DNA from: Haliclystus octoradiatus
Taxonomy: Eukaryota > Cnidaria > Staurozoa > Stauromedusae > Haliclystidae
Length of the DNA stretch: 64,000 bases
NCBI GenBank assembly: GCA_916610825.1
Contig: OU744448.1
Location: forward strand, 5,148,287 to 5,212,286
Direction of reading: 5' to 3'
The position numbers and the translations under genes are program-made. The notes beneath the pieces were generated by a model. The model did not search any database. It saw only the letters and a list, made by a program, of their open reading frames with translations, and had not been told where the DNA came from. Positions 26,628 to 39,083 of this stretch are shown in pieces. The stretch's first letter is position 1. Each line of letters begins with the position of its first letter.

Positions 26628-29600
26628 CTCGCTAATTATGACCCAGTTTTCCAAATCATGTTTATGAACACGTATTCTTAGTTCTGAAGTTTTACCAAAA
26701 TCTTTAGGTACATCACCCTTCGCCACACCACCATCAAATTTACCAATGATCTGATAATCAGAGTTACTATACTCATTCTTTATTTTAAGGTCTTCTTTTT
26801 CTTCTGATTTGGATAACTCAGAATCTAGTTGTTAAAAAGAGCATGCTGTTACAAAAAGGTGTATTTGGCAGAGAACAATATAGCAGTCGGCCAACGGCAA
26901 CCGGCCAATCAATGTAGTCTTTGTAGCAATTTTTTTTATTTCTATTTATATATTTGATAATATTTCTCTTCAAGATTGGCTTCCCCTGCGAAAAAAATCC
27001 ACGAGTTCATGAACAATTCACGAACTTCTTTGTTTTCTGGTATTTGGTGTTATCCAATTACTGATAAAGGCCATGATCCAACAAAATGTTTTGCCTACCT
27101 CAAACCTCAACGTTTGAGATTTATGGATGAGTAATTGTAATGACATTATTTTCCCTATTTTTCTAATGTTTCTTGATTTCTATGTATCTAACATTTTGCC
27201 TATTCCTTCTGAATTTTCCTAGCAATTGGCAAACTAGGTTTTAAGGTTTTCGGACTTTGTCAGACTCTGATAGAGGCATTTGAGCAGGAGGAGTAAATTG
27301 TGCTTATGTTTTGAACTTAATTTGAACATACTTGAGCTTGAAAGCTACTGCAATCTGAACATAGGATCCGTTGGGTAAGACCGTTACGCTTTTCCTAGCT
27401 TCATTTTGCATAGAATAGAATATGAACACACTTGATAACTGTATGTTTCATACCTTCTGTGTGATGCTTTTTGACAGCACTTGGTTTTAGAAGTTCAATT
27501 GTTGCGTTATGCAATACATCTCCAGGATGTTCTGAATTGCCTGTTTCTATCTTGTATCTAAAACAAAGAAGTTACATGGAACATAGCATGATGTCATTTT
27601 GTAAAATATGAAGTCATAATCATACGCAATCCTCCAATTTGATTGGTTGGTTTATGTGTCTAGAAATTTCCGAATAAAACATTATTCAAAAAATTCAGAA
27701 TCAAAATTTGACTTGAAAAAAAATAGAAAAGAACTTTAAATTTTGATGCAACATGTCTAGATTAAAGGATAATCTTTTACAGCTTTTTTGACCAGACACA
27801 TCAACCAACCAATCAAAGTACAAGATTATGTTTGATTATAACGTCACATAGTCATGGATCATGACATTAAAATGAGACTGCAGGTGCTGGTTCTTTGACG
27901 GTGCATATAATATTTTATTTTAATTGTAAATGTTTAAAAGACCTCCTCCAAAAGCTAAAAAAAAATCACTTGCTCTTGATAAAGTGACTACAAAGCAATA
28001 AAAGTAATCAATGGCTGTCTATTTGGGACATCGAAACAATCACATACAAAACATTGGTGCCTGGATGGTGGTCTCTGTTTCCATTTGCTTTGACTTGTAA
28101 TCAATAGGACTTGATCTGTCACCGCCACCGCACCTATAAAACTGCTAAGCAAGTGGAAATTCCTGAATACCTGTTATCTAAGTCTCTTTAGGATGTGGAA
28201 GAGAGAAAAAATAATGCCCTTGAGTGCTGTGGCCCAAATCTAACCACGTATCAACGAAAACGGAATATCAGTAGGCCGTTTGCTGCCCGGAAAAGAACGT
28301 TAATCCAATGTTCGCAAAATTGATCGAAGGAATGTCAACTTTCTTCCCCTTAATTATCGCTACGCCCTTATTCGATCACACCTTATCAGCTGAAGATCTC
28401 AAGGTCTGAACCAGTCTTGATCTTGATCGGTATCATAGTGTGGCTATTCCCTACCGAGGTTGTGATTAGCTGCCAGTTCGTATAACGTCATTATTTGCCC
28501 GGCACAAAATCTATTTGTAGACAATCCTAAACCCTAATCTCAGTTAAATATTCAATTCAATATCAATTATATACTTACTGTCCAATTTCAATCGGATCTA
28601 CAAAACAAATACGCAACACATCTTCAGGCTGAGGTGCCAAACCCCAGAAAAAGCCATGACCAAGATATACTTTTTCTGGCAGATTAGTTTGATAAACTTT
28701 AAATGTTGATTTGATTATTGCTTTTGGATTAAGATGTGAATGGAATAGTAGCTGTTGTTTAAAGTCTTTATCCTGTTTGCATAAAACAACAAAATAACTA
28801 TATTAGAAAATAATTGAGAATGGATGAAGCTGCTGCACAAACAAAATGATCTGTGTTTTCTCCTTCGAGAAACCTGATTTTTTATTACAAAACCTCTCGA
28901 AAAATGTTTATTTTATAGGCTCCTTATAATATTGTCGAATCTCTAAATTGGGGAGAAATAGAAACAAAATCAGCTTTCTACTGGATTTTGGCCAACCTTT
29001 GGAAAACCTAGTTGCAGGGTTGCTGGGTTTTGCTGCACCTTGGTGACTTGTAATAGAACTTATTTACCATCAGGAGAATTTTGTGTATGGAAAACTATAT
29101 TTCAGTTAAATTTGTTATAGCATCCCCCTCTAAACATTGATCACCTGTCTATAATGGTCACCTCTATACGGGGTCACCTGTCTATAGTAGTCACTCTTGG
29201 TATAAGCGTTGCTGTTTTATGGTGTACCTCTACTCACAATTAAATTTTGCTTCTTTCCTTTTAAAGATGATTCTTTCCCTACATGTTGAAATAATGATGG
29301 TTTGAATTTAATTCTTAATTTTGATTTTTCTTTCTGACAATGTTTCGCATCCTTTTCAGGATTACATGCTTTTACCCATAACATATGATCTAATAGCCAA
29401 TCAATTGGTTTATCTTTATAAAACATAACAAAAAATTCAACAAGTCGACCAAGATCTGATGCGCGAAAGAGTTTACCTGAAAATAAAGAATAAATAATGA
29501 AACAGCATTGACATTTGACTTGACGTTGGATACAGTCAAACCTATTATAACGGCCACCTCTATACAGCGGTAACCTGTCTATAAAGTCACTCTTGCAATG

Positions 29601-32600
29601 TCTAAAACACTATTTTCTATTGAATCAAACCTGTATATAAAGGCCACCTGTCTATAGTGGTCAATGTATCTTATCGACTTTTAGATAAACTTTTGAGTAA
29701 TTTTAGTGACATAAAAAAGTAAAATGTAAATTTTATTTTTCAAATTTTTTTAATGATTTTAATTGATGTATCCAACATTTTGCCTTTTTCTTCTGAATTT
29801 ACCTAGCCTTCCGCAAACCAGGTTTCCAAGTTTTTGGACTCTGGAATTTAGTTTTAACATTTATCATTGATTACCTATGTTATAAAGATCAAACCAGTAA
29901 TACGGGAGAGACTTAATACTAGTTTCATGATATTTTCATATTATTTTTCATGATAGTTTGATAGTTTCATGATATAACTAATACAAGAGAATACATTCAC
30001 GCAAAATTGAAAAATATATTTGGTATTCTAATGCAAGAAAAGCGCTATTAAAATCAATATTTATGTCCATAGTAAAACAATGAAATATTTAATGAATAAT
30101 GTGTAATAAGGTAGATTTACTTTAACCACATACAGTAAAACCTGTTATAACGGTCACATCTATAAAGCGTCCACCTGTCTATAGTGGTCACCCTTGCAAT
30201 GTCTAAAATAGTATTTTCTATTGATTCAAACCTGTATATAAAGGCCACCTGTCTATAATGGTCAATTTATCTATCTCTAGTAGCTGGCTGTTATATACAG
30301 GTTTCACTGTAATAGAAAAAAACATGGATGTTTAACAGATGAAGAACTGACAGTACTTACCAATAAATCCTAATGATGAAAACTCTAACATGAACCAACG
30401 ATTTGATTCTTGTTGTAATGCGAATGATCGTATCGTAGATGCATAAGATGGTGATGCTAATACATCATCTTCTAATTGCACGTAAAACCGTGCCCTACTT
30501 TGTGCATACATCATTAAATAACAATAATCAAGATTTTGTTTCGTTCTCCATTTAACGCGTTCTAAAGGATCATTAAATGTTAATGGTAAATCATCCATAT
30601 CAGGATAATATGATGGATCAGGTGCGACAACTTCCACAAGACCTTCCTTGATTTCTTTGCCAAATTTATTTTCAACAAGTTTAGCTTGTTTTTGTGCATC
30701 TGACTTTGATTTCTACAATTAGGGAGAACAAAAACAAAAAAAATCACAATATAAAGTACGACTGGTTTGTAAAAAGTGTCAAATTCAAATTCATTGTTCA
30801 TACTATATATGATATTCAGGCCTTTCGTACTGAACCTAATTTTGAACCTATTCGAGCCTTCTGAAATCTATGATTATGTTAGACAATGCTGTGGGAACAA
30901 AAATTCCAGAAACTAGTTTTGTTTGGTATATACGTCAATGGAAATAGTAAATAACGAGAGTGTCACAAGGCCCAAGCCTCTGGGCTGAGATCCAAAGCCC
31001 TAACAACTAATGCCATGCCTCATCGTCTACTAACATACATACTGCAGCATACCATGGGTTATCCCTCCAGTCAAGCACCAACAAGGCCAAAAATGAGACC
31101 AACTCGCAGATACAGTGATTTTAAGAGTATAGAAAGGAAAATACTGAAATCTGCTAAAAGATTAGTAGTAGTATAGACAGTCACATTATAGGAATGAAAA
31201 GTGTTGTCCCTCTTACGCCTAACATATTTGCTGAAAGACTGAACCATTTAACGTGTGGTACTTACATCACCAATGAATATAATGATTATAACATCATCCC
31301 TATCGTCAGGTGTGAGTCCATTTATTAATGACCCAATTGTTGTGAGTAGATACGATTGATGCTCTCTTCTAATTGTTGGAATACCGATTGCTAATGACAC
31401 TGGTTAAAAATTGAAATAGCGATTATGATATAAATATTGTTATATTATAATGAAAATGATTTGATCAATCTGTTTGACGCCAAATCCCCATAGCAAAGCT
31501 AGGTTTGAAAACTCAATCGATCTTACAATTCGAACTTGATATCACGACTGAGAATTTCTAATTTGATCAGGAGTTTTCAAAAACATTTTATGAGCAATAA
31601 AGTCATGTAGAATGTAGATGCTTGTAAAAGTTGTGCTAGTTATATTACTAAGCAATTGGTAGACAATTTCCTATGAGTTCTTAATATTTAGCGCACTCGA
31701 GTCACTTTAGGAGAAAACTCAAAGGCAAAAATCACTCGTCGAGGCGGCTCATAATTTTCCAATACCTTCCCCTTTTCTCCTTACTTGCCTCTCGTGCTCC
31801 AAATATCAATAGCTCATAGGAAACAGAGCACCAATTGCTTAGTAGGGTTGGCACAGCAATTTGGAACCATTCATGATCAAAAAATCAATTGAATGTATTC
31901 TTATTATGTAAATTACTGGAATAATAAATAAGTGGTCTGTAATCTGGTATAGTGAAACATGTACAAACAGCCGGCTACGAGATATTTAGGTAAATTGACC
32001 ACTATATACAGGTGACTCTTATATACAGGGTTAATTCAATAGAAAAAAATACTATTTTTGACATACTGTGGCCACTGTGTAGAGGTGACTGTTATAACTG
32101 ATTGTAGCCATATGAACAATATAGCACAAGAAAGTAATAGGACAAAAGCCAAACTATACAAAACTATTCCAAATTTCCTTGGTTTCTCCCACTAACAAAC
32201 TGGTTTATTCTATTGTTGATCACGAGAACTCCACAAAATATTTGAATTGATCCCCACAAACAGACAAACTTGCTTAATATTCCCCTCTGGTGCACATTAA
32301 AAGTGGGACATTTTTAAACGAGGTACTAAAGTTAGAGTTTGCATGGCTGTCACCAGGGTCTGACAAAACCCAGCAACCCAGCAACTTCCCTGCGAAAACA
32401 GTTCAGGAGTTCATGAACAGTTCATGAACAGTTCATGAACGTTAAATGGCCCCAAATTTTCATGAACTGTTCATGAACTGTTCATGAACTGCCTGTAATA
32501 AAATGTAGTAATGTAGACGGTGTCGCCCTACCGAAGGCACCCGTACCACTCCTCTATTTCTAGATGAGTGGCTTTTTTCGCTGAGAGCAATGATTTTAAA

Positions 32601-35600
32601 CGCTCTTTGTTGATCTCAGCCGCGACACTGCAGATCAATTTCAACAGATTTCATGGAAGATAGGTCTCGATTGTCAATGCGCAACGATGCGCCGCAGCTA
32701 CTCACAATGCAATTCCCTCTGGACCATTCCATCCGCCATCCTCAGATGGTACTCATTTGATGTTTCAGATAAAATCAAGGCTGAGTTGACCATAGGGGGA
32801 TTTGAACCACGGTCGATCAGATATGATCCGATCTGAAGTTCGGTTGCTCTGCCAACTGCCTGTGAGGGTTGAACAGTTCATGTCATGAAGGGTTCATGAA
32901 CAGTTCAGGAAAATTGGAGCCATTTAACGTTCATGAACTGTTCATGAACTGCTGAACTGTTTTTCACAGGGGCTAGGCTAGACAACATTTCGAAGAAAAC
33001 CGACCTTTCCTTTCAATTTTAATTTGTTACCTTTCGGAAATAAATCAGAATAGGCCTACTGGCCCTACTGTACCTTTTTTCTGAAGCTTTAATTTGTTTT
33101 CAATCAAGAGTTTATTGTCAGTATTTGTCTGCTTTAATTCTTGTTTTTATCTATTATTTGGAATGCTTTTCTCATTCTGTTTTCAATTTTCAATGCCTCC
33201 AAAGTAAAATATAAGTAAAATATGGCCGCCATTCAAATGTTAACAATAGAATGTCTGATTCCTTTCAAGTTCAAAGTGTGTTTGTTTGTTCCTTGCGAAG
33301 TTGTGAAGAGACCCATGAATGATCACACAGTTCACAGTCAACTTTCTTGATCTTAGAAAAACAACAAATGAAAAAATTTTGCAGACAAGGCTAATTAATT
33401 TACCCAGAAATTGGCTATTTATTATTTTCATTGTCAACATTTTCTGAAAGTGGAAATTGTTGATATTTAAATGGGTTTTAAATATATTTCTGTGAAAAAT
33501 TTTTCAAAGGTTTTTGAATATAAATCCAGGTTTCGATCCGAATCCAATCCGACGGTAAAATAATTTGTTGAATCCTGGCTGTCACAAAGTGTGGAATCCT
33601 GCGGACCTGATTTCACAAAGGCCAGCAAAAATTTCATAATGTTTTCAATTACCAAGATTGCTTTTTTATTTGAATTTATGATGTTATTAAATATCATGAA
33701 GACGGATGTTTTCATTTCATGGTTTTCATTTTTTTTTCATGGCCTAAAAAATTTGTGGTTTTCACCATTTTACATTTTCATGGTGTTTTCACTACACTTT
33801 CATGGCAGTTTTCATGGCATTGGTGTTTGTAAGAAACAGGGGGCATTATTAGCAAGTTTGACAGTAGTGAAATACATATTCCTGCAAAGACCGGAAATCC
33901 TGCTTGCAGACAAAAGTTTAATGCTCTACATACCTCCTTTTCTGCCTCCAGCCAGCTGGATACCAGGTGCCAATGCATTTCTCATATTCAAAAGATGAGG
34001 TAAGGAATTATATATACTTGGTAGACTCAACCAACTACTACGTGATAAATTCTTTGGTAATAATGCGGATAACTGTTGTCTTAAAATTACTAATTGTTGC
34101 GAACGTGCAGTGTTTTCATATTTGACTTCTTGTAATCTTTGTTTCAAGTCTTCGATTTTTGCCAAAAGCATAGGTGTCATAGTACTTAAAACTTGATCAT
34201 TGCTACTAGGCTCTAAAAACAAACCACATATACTTGAAATTTTACCAGGAAAAATTATGTGTTTAAGGTAAGTAACAAATTTTGTGAACTGTGTTAAACA
34301 TGTGTATACTAGTGTATATTATTTGGTCAAGTAATTATATATATAATTCAATTGTTATAATATAAACAACAACACGATTTCCAATATTTCGTTCTCATGA
34401 AAGAATACTCAATCGCTGCTGTGATCTTATTGCGCTGACTCGTCATGATTAGAATAAAGACGAAATGACGTCACTTAACTTTGAATCTCCGTTTTTCAAG
34501 ATTTGAAACGGTCACTTTTCAAACGCTTATTTATAAAAAAAATACTTTTATCATGGCTGTACATTAAATTAATCAAGGCTGTACATTATTTTAACGGAGC
34601 AGAGGTACAAAACACAATACTATGAGGTCTTGAAAACACAACACACTCTTTTAACGGACCAGACTTTCAAAACACAATACTATGAGGTCTTGAAAACACA
34701 ACACACTCTTTTAACGGACCAGACTTTCAAAACACAATACTATGAGGTCTTGAAAACACAACACACTCTTTTAACGGATCAGACTTTCAAAACACAATAC
34801 TATGAGGTCTTGAAAACACAACACACTCTTTTAACTGACCAGACTTTCAAAACACAAAATACTATGAGGTCTTGAAAACACAACACACTCTTTTAACGGA
34901 CCAGACTTTCAAAACACAATACTATGAGGTCTTGAAAACACAACACACTCTTTTAACGGACCAGACTTTCAAAACAAAATACTATGAGGTCTTGAAAACA
35001 CAACACACTCTTTTAACGGACCAGACTTTCAAAACACAAAATACTATGAGGTCTTGAAAACACAACACACTCTTTTAACTGACCAGACTTTCAAAACACA
35101 ATACTATGAGGTCTTGAAAACACAACACACTCTTTTATCGGACCAGACTTTCAAAACACAACACATTTTTAATGGACCAAAGGTGCAAAACACACCAGGA
35201 AACTTGGAAACACAACATGCGTGGGGCTGGCATAGGGATTTGAGAGTATGGCATTTATGAAAATAAGGGGGTAAATCAAACATGAATTGATTTGTATTGT
35301 TCTTTAATTATTTTTAATCAAAAAGTAAAAGTTTGATGCTTATCGTTATGCGCGTAAAAATATCGTAAAAATGTATCTGCTTATATAGAATTGAAACTTG
35401 TGTGTACTTCTCTGCAGCCAAACTACGGTGGTAAAACTCCATTCCATTTCACTTCTTTGGATAGACCATTGATAATCATTAAAGTTAATAGACATTACAA
35501 TACTGCTCAGTGTGTTCATCATAGTCGAATCATGACATTTGAAATCATTCCGAATAACAAATTGAATGTTTGTAGCTTACTTGAAATATTATTAAAATGT

Positions 35601-38230
35601 TTCATAAAGAGTGTTAGTGTGGACTTTTTATGACTTCTATTGACAGCGTTCTGATAACTTGGGCCTTAATGAAAAATTTCACTTGTTTTACTTTCTAATA
35701 ATTATAATTAATTTATATTACTTGCTTTCCTGATTTAATTCTGAACTTCGAAAAATTATATTAAATGCAACCGTAAAAGTTTATTACCTGTAACATTTTC
35801 CACATAAAAGATAACTGATTCAGTGATACTAAAATATCTCTCTATTATTGTCATGCAAACCATATTGTAAAAAAAATTACTTGGGGGATAAGCGTATGTT
35901 GTAATTTGATATTTTTAAATGGTGCGCTTACAAATCCCCATGCCAGCCCCACGCCTGTTGTGTTTTCAAAACATGTGATGTGTTTTTGAAATGCCCCTTG
36001 TGGTTTGAGATAGTGTTGTGTGGTTGCACCTCTGAGTCACAGTACAATGGACTTCCTAGCATTGTGTTGGTTGTGCAAACTGTGGAAAACAGCAGAAGTC
36101 AAACATGCTTTTGAAATTTGACAATAAAATATCGATACATAACAATTTTATTGTTTTGCATACAGGATCCATCCTAAGGAAATTCTACACAGGATCTGGC
36201 TTAAACAACCTTCCACAGCACTGTGCCATTGTGCCAATGATTCTCTTTATTCATTGAACTAACAATACTAAAAGCTTTCCAGAATCATTTCTTGAGATCA
36301 TTGCATAATTGATGGAATCATAATAGAAATGAATGAACCATAGGAAAAACATTTTTTTTTTGTAGTTGTTTGAGAAATTGAATAATTCAATATAAACTTC
36401 TTGAAGGTCTACAGTATGACTTGTCTGTAGGTATGCTGTTTTAATTTACAACAGAAGAGGCAAGGTCCAACAAAAAGTTCAGCCTTCTGGAATCCTTTTC
36501 AACATTTTTTTCTTCATTTTTGTTGTTGATGTTTGACCAATGATAAAATTACTAATTTTCTTCTGAATATTGGTTTAAGCTTCAGGAGTCTAGGATTGCT
36601 ACTGTTGTTGGACCTTGAGGAGAGGAATAATTCATTTAGAAAGATGGTAAAATTAAATGAAATTAGTTTGAAATTCAGATTGAGCAGGTGATAAACAACA
36701 TGTATAGGTATAAAAAAATTAAATATATCCCTTATAACAATCTTACAGAATATACGAGCTACGATAAAAACATTTTTAGCAGAATATAATTTTGAAAACA
36801 GAATTCAACATGTATTTTACGTTAATTCAGATTGATTTTCTTTATAGGGCTGGAAAATTTCAGCTCAAACTACCAAAAATAATCAAGACAGATTAAAGTG
36901 CTTTAACGATTTTGCTTTTGAAGCAAGCGACCTAATTTTTGGTTTGAATTGTACTCAAGACCTAAAAAAAACTATAATACGCTAGGCGCTGAAGCCGCAG
37001 TCACACAATCAATGTTTACATACAGCAGGAAGCTATGGGAAGCACCAAGCACTTGCAGTACTTACATACTTTGCAAATTATTGATAATGCTAATCCTATT
37101 TTTGACTTCACAGAAAGTCAAAAAAAAAATTTACTTTTATATTTTTGTATTTCGGGAATAAAATCATAATATATCAAAATTTAAACATTGTGGAGCATGG
37201 AGATTCTGTGTGGAGCGTCTTTCTGATCTTCTTTTTCATTTCTATAAATGACCATTTTAAATGCATTTGAACTAAGAAGGATTTGACCTCAAAATTAATG
37301 TCCTTGCCTATAGTGTCCTGATGTAATTGTATTGTTTGATCTGTTCAACACCTCAACTGCGTGCCTGGCCAATTCAGATTTTGAGGGTTAATGACAAGTA
37401 ACATCTCTGATTTAACATTCATTCGATTCATCGAATGAGGATGATGACAGGATACTAGTAGTATTTTACCACAAACTTTCAACAATTATTTTTTTCTTAC
37501 ATTAATGTTACTCTGATGCTGCTAAGTTATGCCTAGTGTCCCTAGCACATTGACCGTATTTTACAATTTACATAACCCACAATCAAAAACACACAAATAA
37601 TGGCTTTTTATTTTCATAGCTTTGACTAGTGACATGAACTCAAACAATCCTATTAACATAAAATTCTATAAAGTCATTTATGATGGGGAAATATTGTCAA
37701 AATCGTTTCATACAGAAGAGATTTCTCTTGGCAGGAAATGTCAAATAATTTCAGGGGTGTCACTCACTCCCTGGTCACAGTACAACGGGACAACGGGAGG
37801 CCATATGAAAGCAAACAAGCACCAAAGGAATGAAAAGTAAAAGTCAATAAGTTGAAATAGTCAAAAATTGAAATAATCCAGTCATTCGAGAGTGGGTCAC
37901 AGTGTTGACTGTTGACCCATATAGTAGCCCTATTGGATCCGAAGAATCACAGCCTGAGCCAACAATTGACATAACATGATCAGTTGAGTTGACAACAGAT
38001 AAAAAAAAGGCAGGCTAGCTTAGCTAGAGAAAACGTTATACATGCAGTCTCGTGAGTCGTGCGGTTATTTGAACAGCAATGAAAGATATCAGTATCACAA
38101 TTGTTTATAATTTGTTGATATTATACTTACTTGGCTCTTTATTTCTCAAGATACCAATGAAAAGCATCAACGGAAAAGCCAAAAGAATGAAAAATAACGA
38201 ACTTCTATTTCTTCGTAAAAAAGATATCAT
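26628..38230 (-). CDS. MGAT4: MGAT4-type alpha-1,3-mannosyl-glycoprotein 4-beta-N-acetylglucosaminyltransferase
   Basis: A Golgi GnT-IV enzyme that adds a beta-1,4 GlcNAc branch to the alpha-1,3 mannose arm of N-glycans. Exons: 38131-38230, 33934-34212, 31266-31399, 30361-30712, 29238-29476, 28579-28772, 27454-27557 and 26628-26824. All phases agree, giving 533 residues (human MGAT4A is about 535). Residues 1-33 form a type II signal anchor: RRNR then [20 protein letters not shown] coiled stem follows (about 45-80), then [13 protein letters not shown]. The catalytic domain has [22 protein letters not shown], the metal-binding LEDDV (252-254) and [13 protein letters not shown]. The C-terminal lectin-like region carries [13 protein letters not shown] and ENWVIISE. 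The last few residues are uncertain: the only nearby match to the expected terminal strand, IEIQK near 25880, joins out of phase. The gene is head to head with SUPT20H. Confidence 0.93.
29533..29670. mobile_element. pogo-like MITE, truncated
   Basis: Starts TA-CAGTCAAACCTATTATAAC and follows the family for about 138 bp, then is lost. A further fragment is at 29115-29215. Confidence 0.6.
30133..30309. mobile_element. pogo-like MITE, intact copy
   Basis: A 177-bp element from CAGTAAAACCTGTTATAACG to its inverse-like end CTGTTATATACAGGTTTCACTG, flanked by TA on both sides. It lies about 50 bp from the donor of an MGAT4 exon at 30361. Confidence 0.75.
31951..32104. mobile_element. pogo-like MITE, diverged
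   Basis: Recognisable by the CCGGCTACGAGA, ACAGGTGACTCTTATATACA and TAGAGGTGACTGTTATAAC segments in family order. Intron of MGAT4. Confidence 0.55.
32386..32972. mobile_element. TTCATGAAC-type MITE interrupted by a SINE
   Basis: Left part TCCCTGCGAAAACAGTTCAG through repeated GTTCATGAACT units, then a 357-bp insertion, then the remaining right part ending TTTTTCACAGGGG. The insertion is the family A SINE at 32497-32853, flanked by the 10-bp duplicate AACTGCCTGT. The intact MITE at 59652-59868 shows the uninterrupted AACTGCCTGTGAGGG. Confidence 0.85.
32497..32853 (-). mobile_element. tRNA-derived SINE, family A
   Basis: On the minus strand from 32853: GGCAGAGCAACCGAACTTC, then a B box GGTTCAAATCC, a body containing GCTGCGGCGCATCGTTGCGC, and a 3' end CTTCGGTAGGGCGACACCG. 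It is 5' truncated, having lost the GGATTAGCTCAG start seen in other copies, as expected of target-primed insertion. Exact 10-bp target duplicates at 32487-32496 and 32854-32863. Confidence 0.88.
34455..34540. repeat. Single arm of the foldback seen at 24725-25670
   Basis: GACGTCACTTAACTTTGAAT and CTCCGTTTTTCAAGATTTGA match the arm that flanks the 42-bp minisatellite. Only one arm is present, oriented as the right arm, and it lies just left of another tandem array. Confidence 0.7.
34590..35170. repeat. 60-bp minisatellite, about nine units
   Basis: The unit includes GTCTTGAAAACACAACACAC, TCTTTTAACGGACCAGACTT and TCAAAACACAATACTATGAG. Units are nearly identical apart from G/T at one site and occasional AA insertions that shift the frame. 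Edge units are diverged. The open frames here are a by-product of a unit length divisible by three. In MGAT4 intron 1. Confidence 0.93.
35200..36045. repeat. Inverted pair bordering the 60-bp array
   Basis: GCGTGGGGCTGGCATAGGGA at 35219-35238 is the inverse of CCCCATGCCAGCCCCACGC at 35936-35955. The right side continues into inverse array-like text (GTTGTGTTTTCAAAAC). The 700-bp interior has an unrecognised 80-codon ORF (35391-35633). Confidence 0.65.
36461..36617. mobile_element. hAT-like MITE, diverged
   Basis: CAAGGTCCAACAAAAAG start and GTTGTTGGACCTTG end. Flanks AGAAGAGG and AGGAGAGG match 7 of 8 bases. Confidence 0.72.
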
Positions 38231-38674
38231 GTCTTTTGACTATAGTTATAAAATATTTTCATACATAACAAAGATTAAAAAGACATGTAATCTTTATTTC
38301 CAATCATATCAAATACATTCTCCCAGCTGAGGAAAGATTTGAAAAGCAAGATAAAAAATTTCTGCGGCAATCAAATAATTGAAATGTAAACTTTTGAAAA
38401 TAATAAATAAATCTACACGTCTTCAGTTTTCTTTAATCGCATTGCAGGACGATCATTATGGTGGATTTATTATCATTACACCGGCAATGACCACGATTTC
38501 TAACTAAAGATGGATAGCAATAAAGGAAACACGTAAACCACCAATTATTCACTTTTATGTTTCATTTCATCATTTTTCACCTTTCACACTACCGACAATC
38601 AAACGAGATCACAGCGACAATCGTAACGACAAAATTAAGCCTCATTGTCAAATCATTATTCTGCTATAGAAAAC

Positions 38675-39010
38675 GGGACTGTCTAAAAGGGTGACCTTGA
38701 CCATGACCGTGACCATCCCCAAAATTCGGTCTCTCAAATGACACATCGCTTGTCAAATTCTGTCCTATGACGACAGAGAAGAGAACATTGAGAAAGGGGA
38801 CAGGCACACACAAATATAATTAAGGAAAATCTAAGAAAACATACAGAGCGCTTTCGCTTATCATATTTATTCATTAATGATTTTTTATGAATAAACGCGT
38901 TTCCTTGTTGCTGTGCCTCGTTGTGAATTTTAAGGCAGAAATGTGTGAACTTTGAAGTTTAGAAATTTGAAGTGTCCGTTCACGGTCATGGTCACCCTTT
39001 TAGACAGTCC
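38675..39010. repeat. Foldback element in the divergent promoter
   Basis: Terminal inverted repeats: GGGACTGTCTAAAAGGGTGA at the left and its inverse, TCACCCTTTTAGACAGTCCC, at the right. The left arm has an extra TTGACC. Inner arms continue with ATGACCGTGACC / CACGGTCATGG. About 336 bp, no ORF. Confidence 0.8.
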
Positions 39011-39032
39011 CATTGAAAACGAGGATTACAAA

Positions 39033-39071
39033 ATGGCAGAAAAGATGCAAAAAAATCGAAAATCTGAATGA
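39033..39071 (+). other. Upstream ORF in frame with SUPT20H
   Basis: ATG at 39033 opens 12 codons ending in TGA at 39069-39071, in the same frame as the SUPT20H ATG at 39084. It could be a regulatory uORF, or the true N-terminus interrupted by a stop (see findings). Confidence 0.5.
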
Positions 39072-39083
39072 AATTTACTCACT

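Larger units (their letters stand above)
38231..39083. promoter_or_regulatory. Shared upstream region of divergent MGAT4 and SUPT20H
   Basis: 853 bp separate the two start codons. It must hold both promoters unless a distant 5' non-coding exon exists. A foldback element occupies 38675-39010. A short upstream ORF (39033-39071) precedes the SUPT20H ATG. No CpG-rich block or clear TATA box is visible. Confidence 0.6.

Noticed and set aside
33591-33998. A Phe-rich 135-codon plus-strand ORF.
   Set aside because: It runs antisense across the start of an MGAT4 exon through repeated TTTTCATGG-like text. No homology.
34630-35260. Repeat-encoded ORFs over the 60-bp array.
   Set aside because: Same reason; AA insertions between units break the frame into three pieces.
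36949-38330. Several 60-85 codon plus-strand ORFs in MGAT4 intron 1.
   Set aside because: No domains or splice support. One (38079-38330) is antisense to MGAT4 exon 1, which has the better evidence: signal anchor and matching phase.
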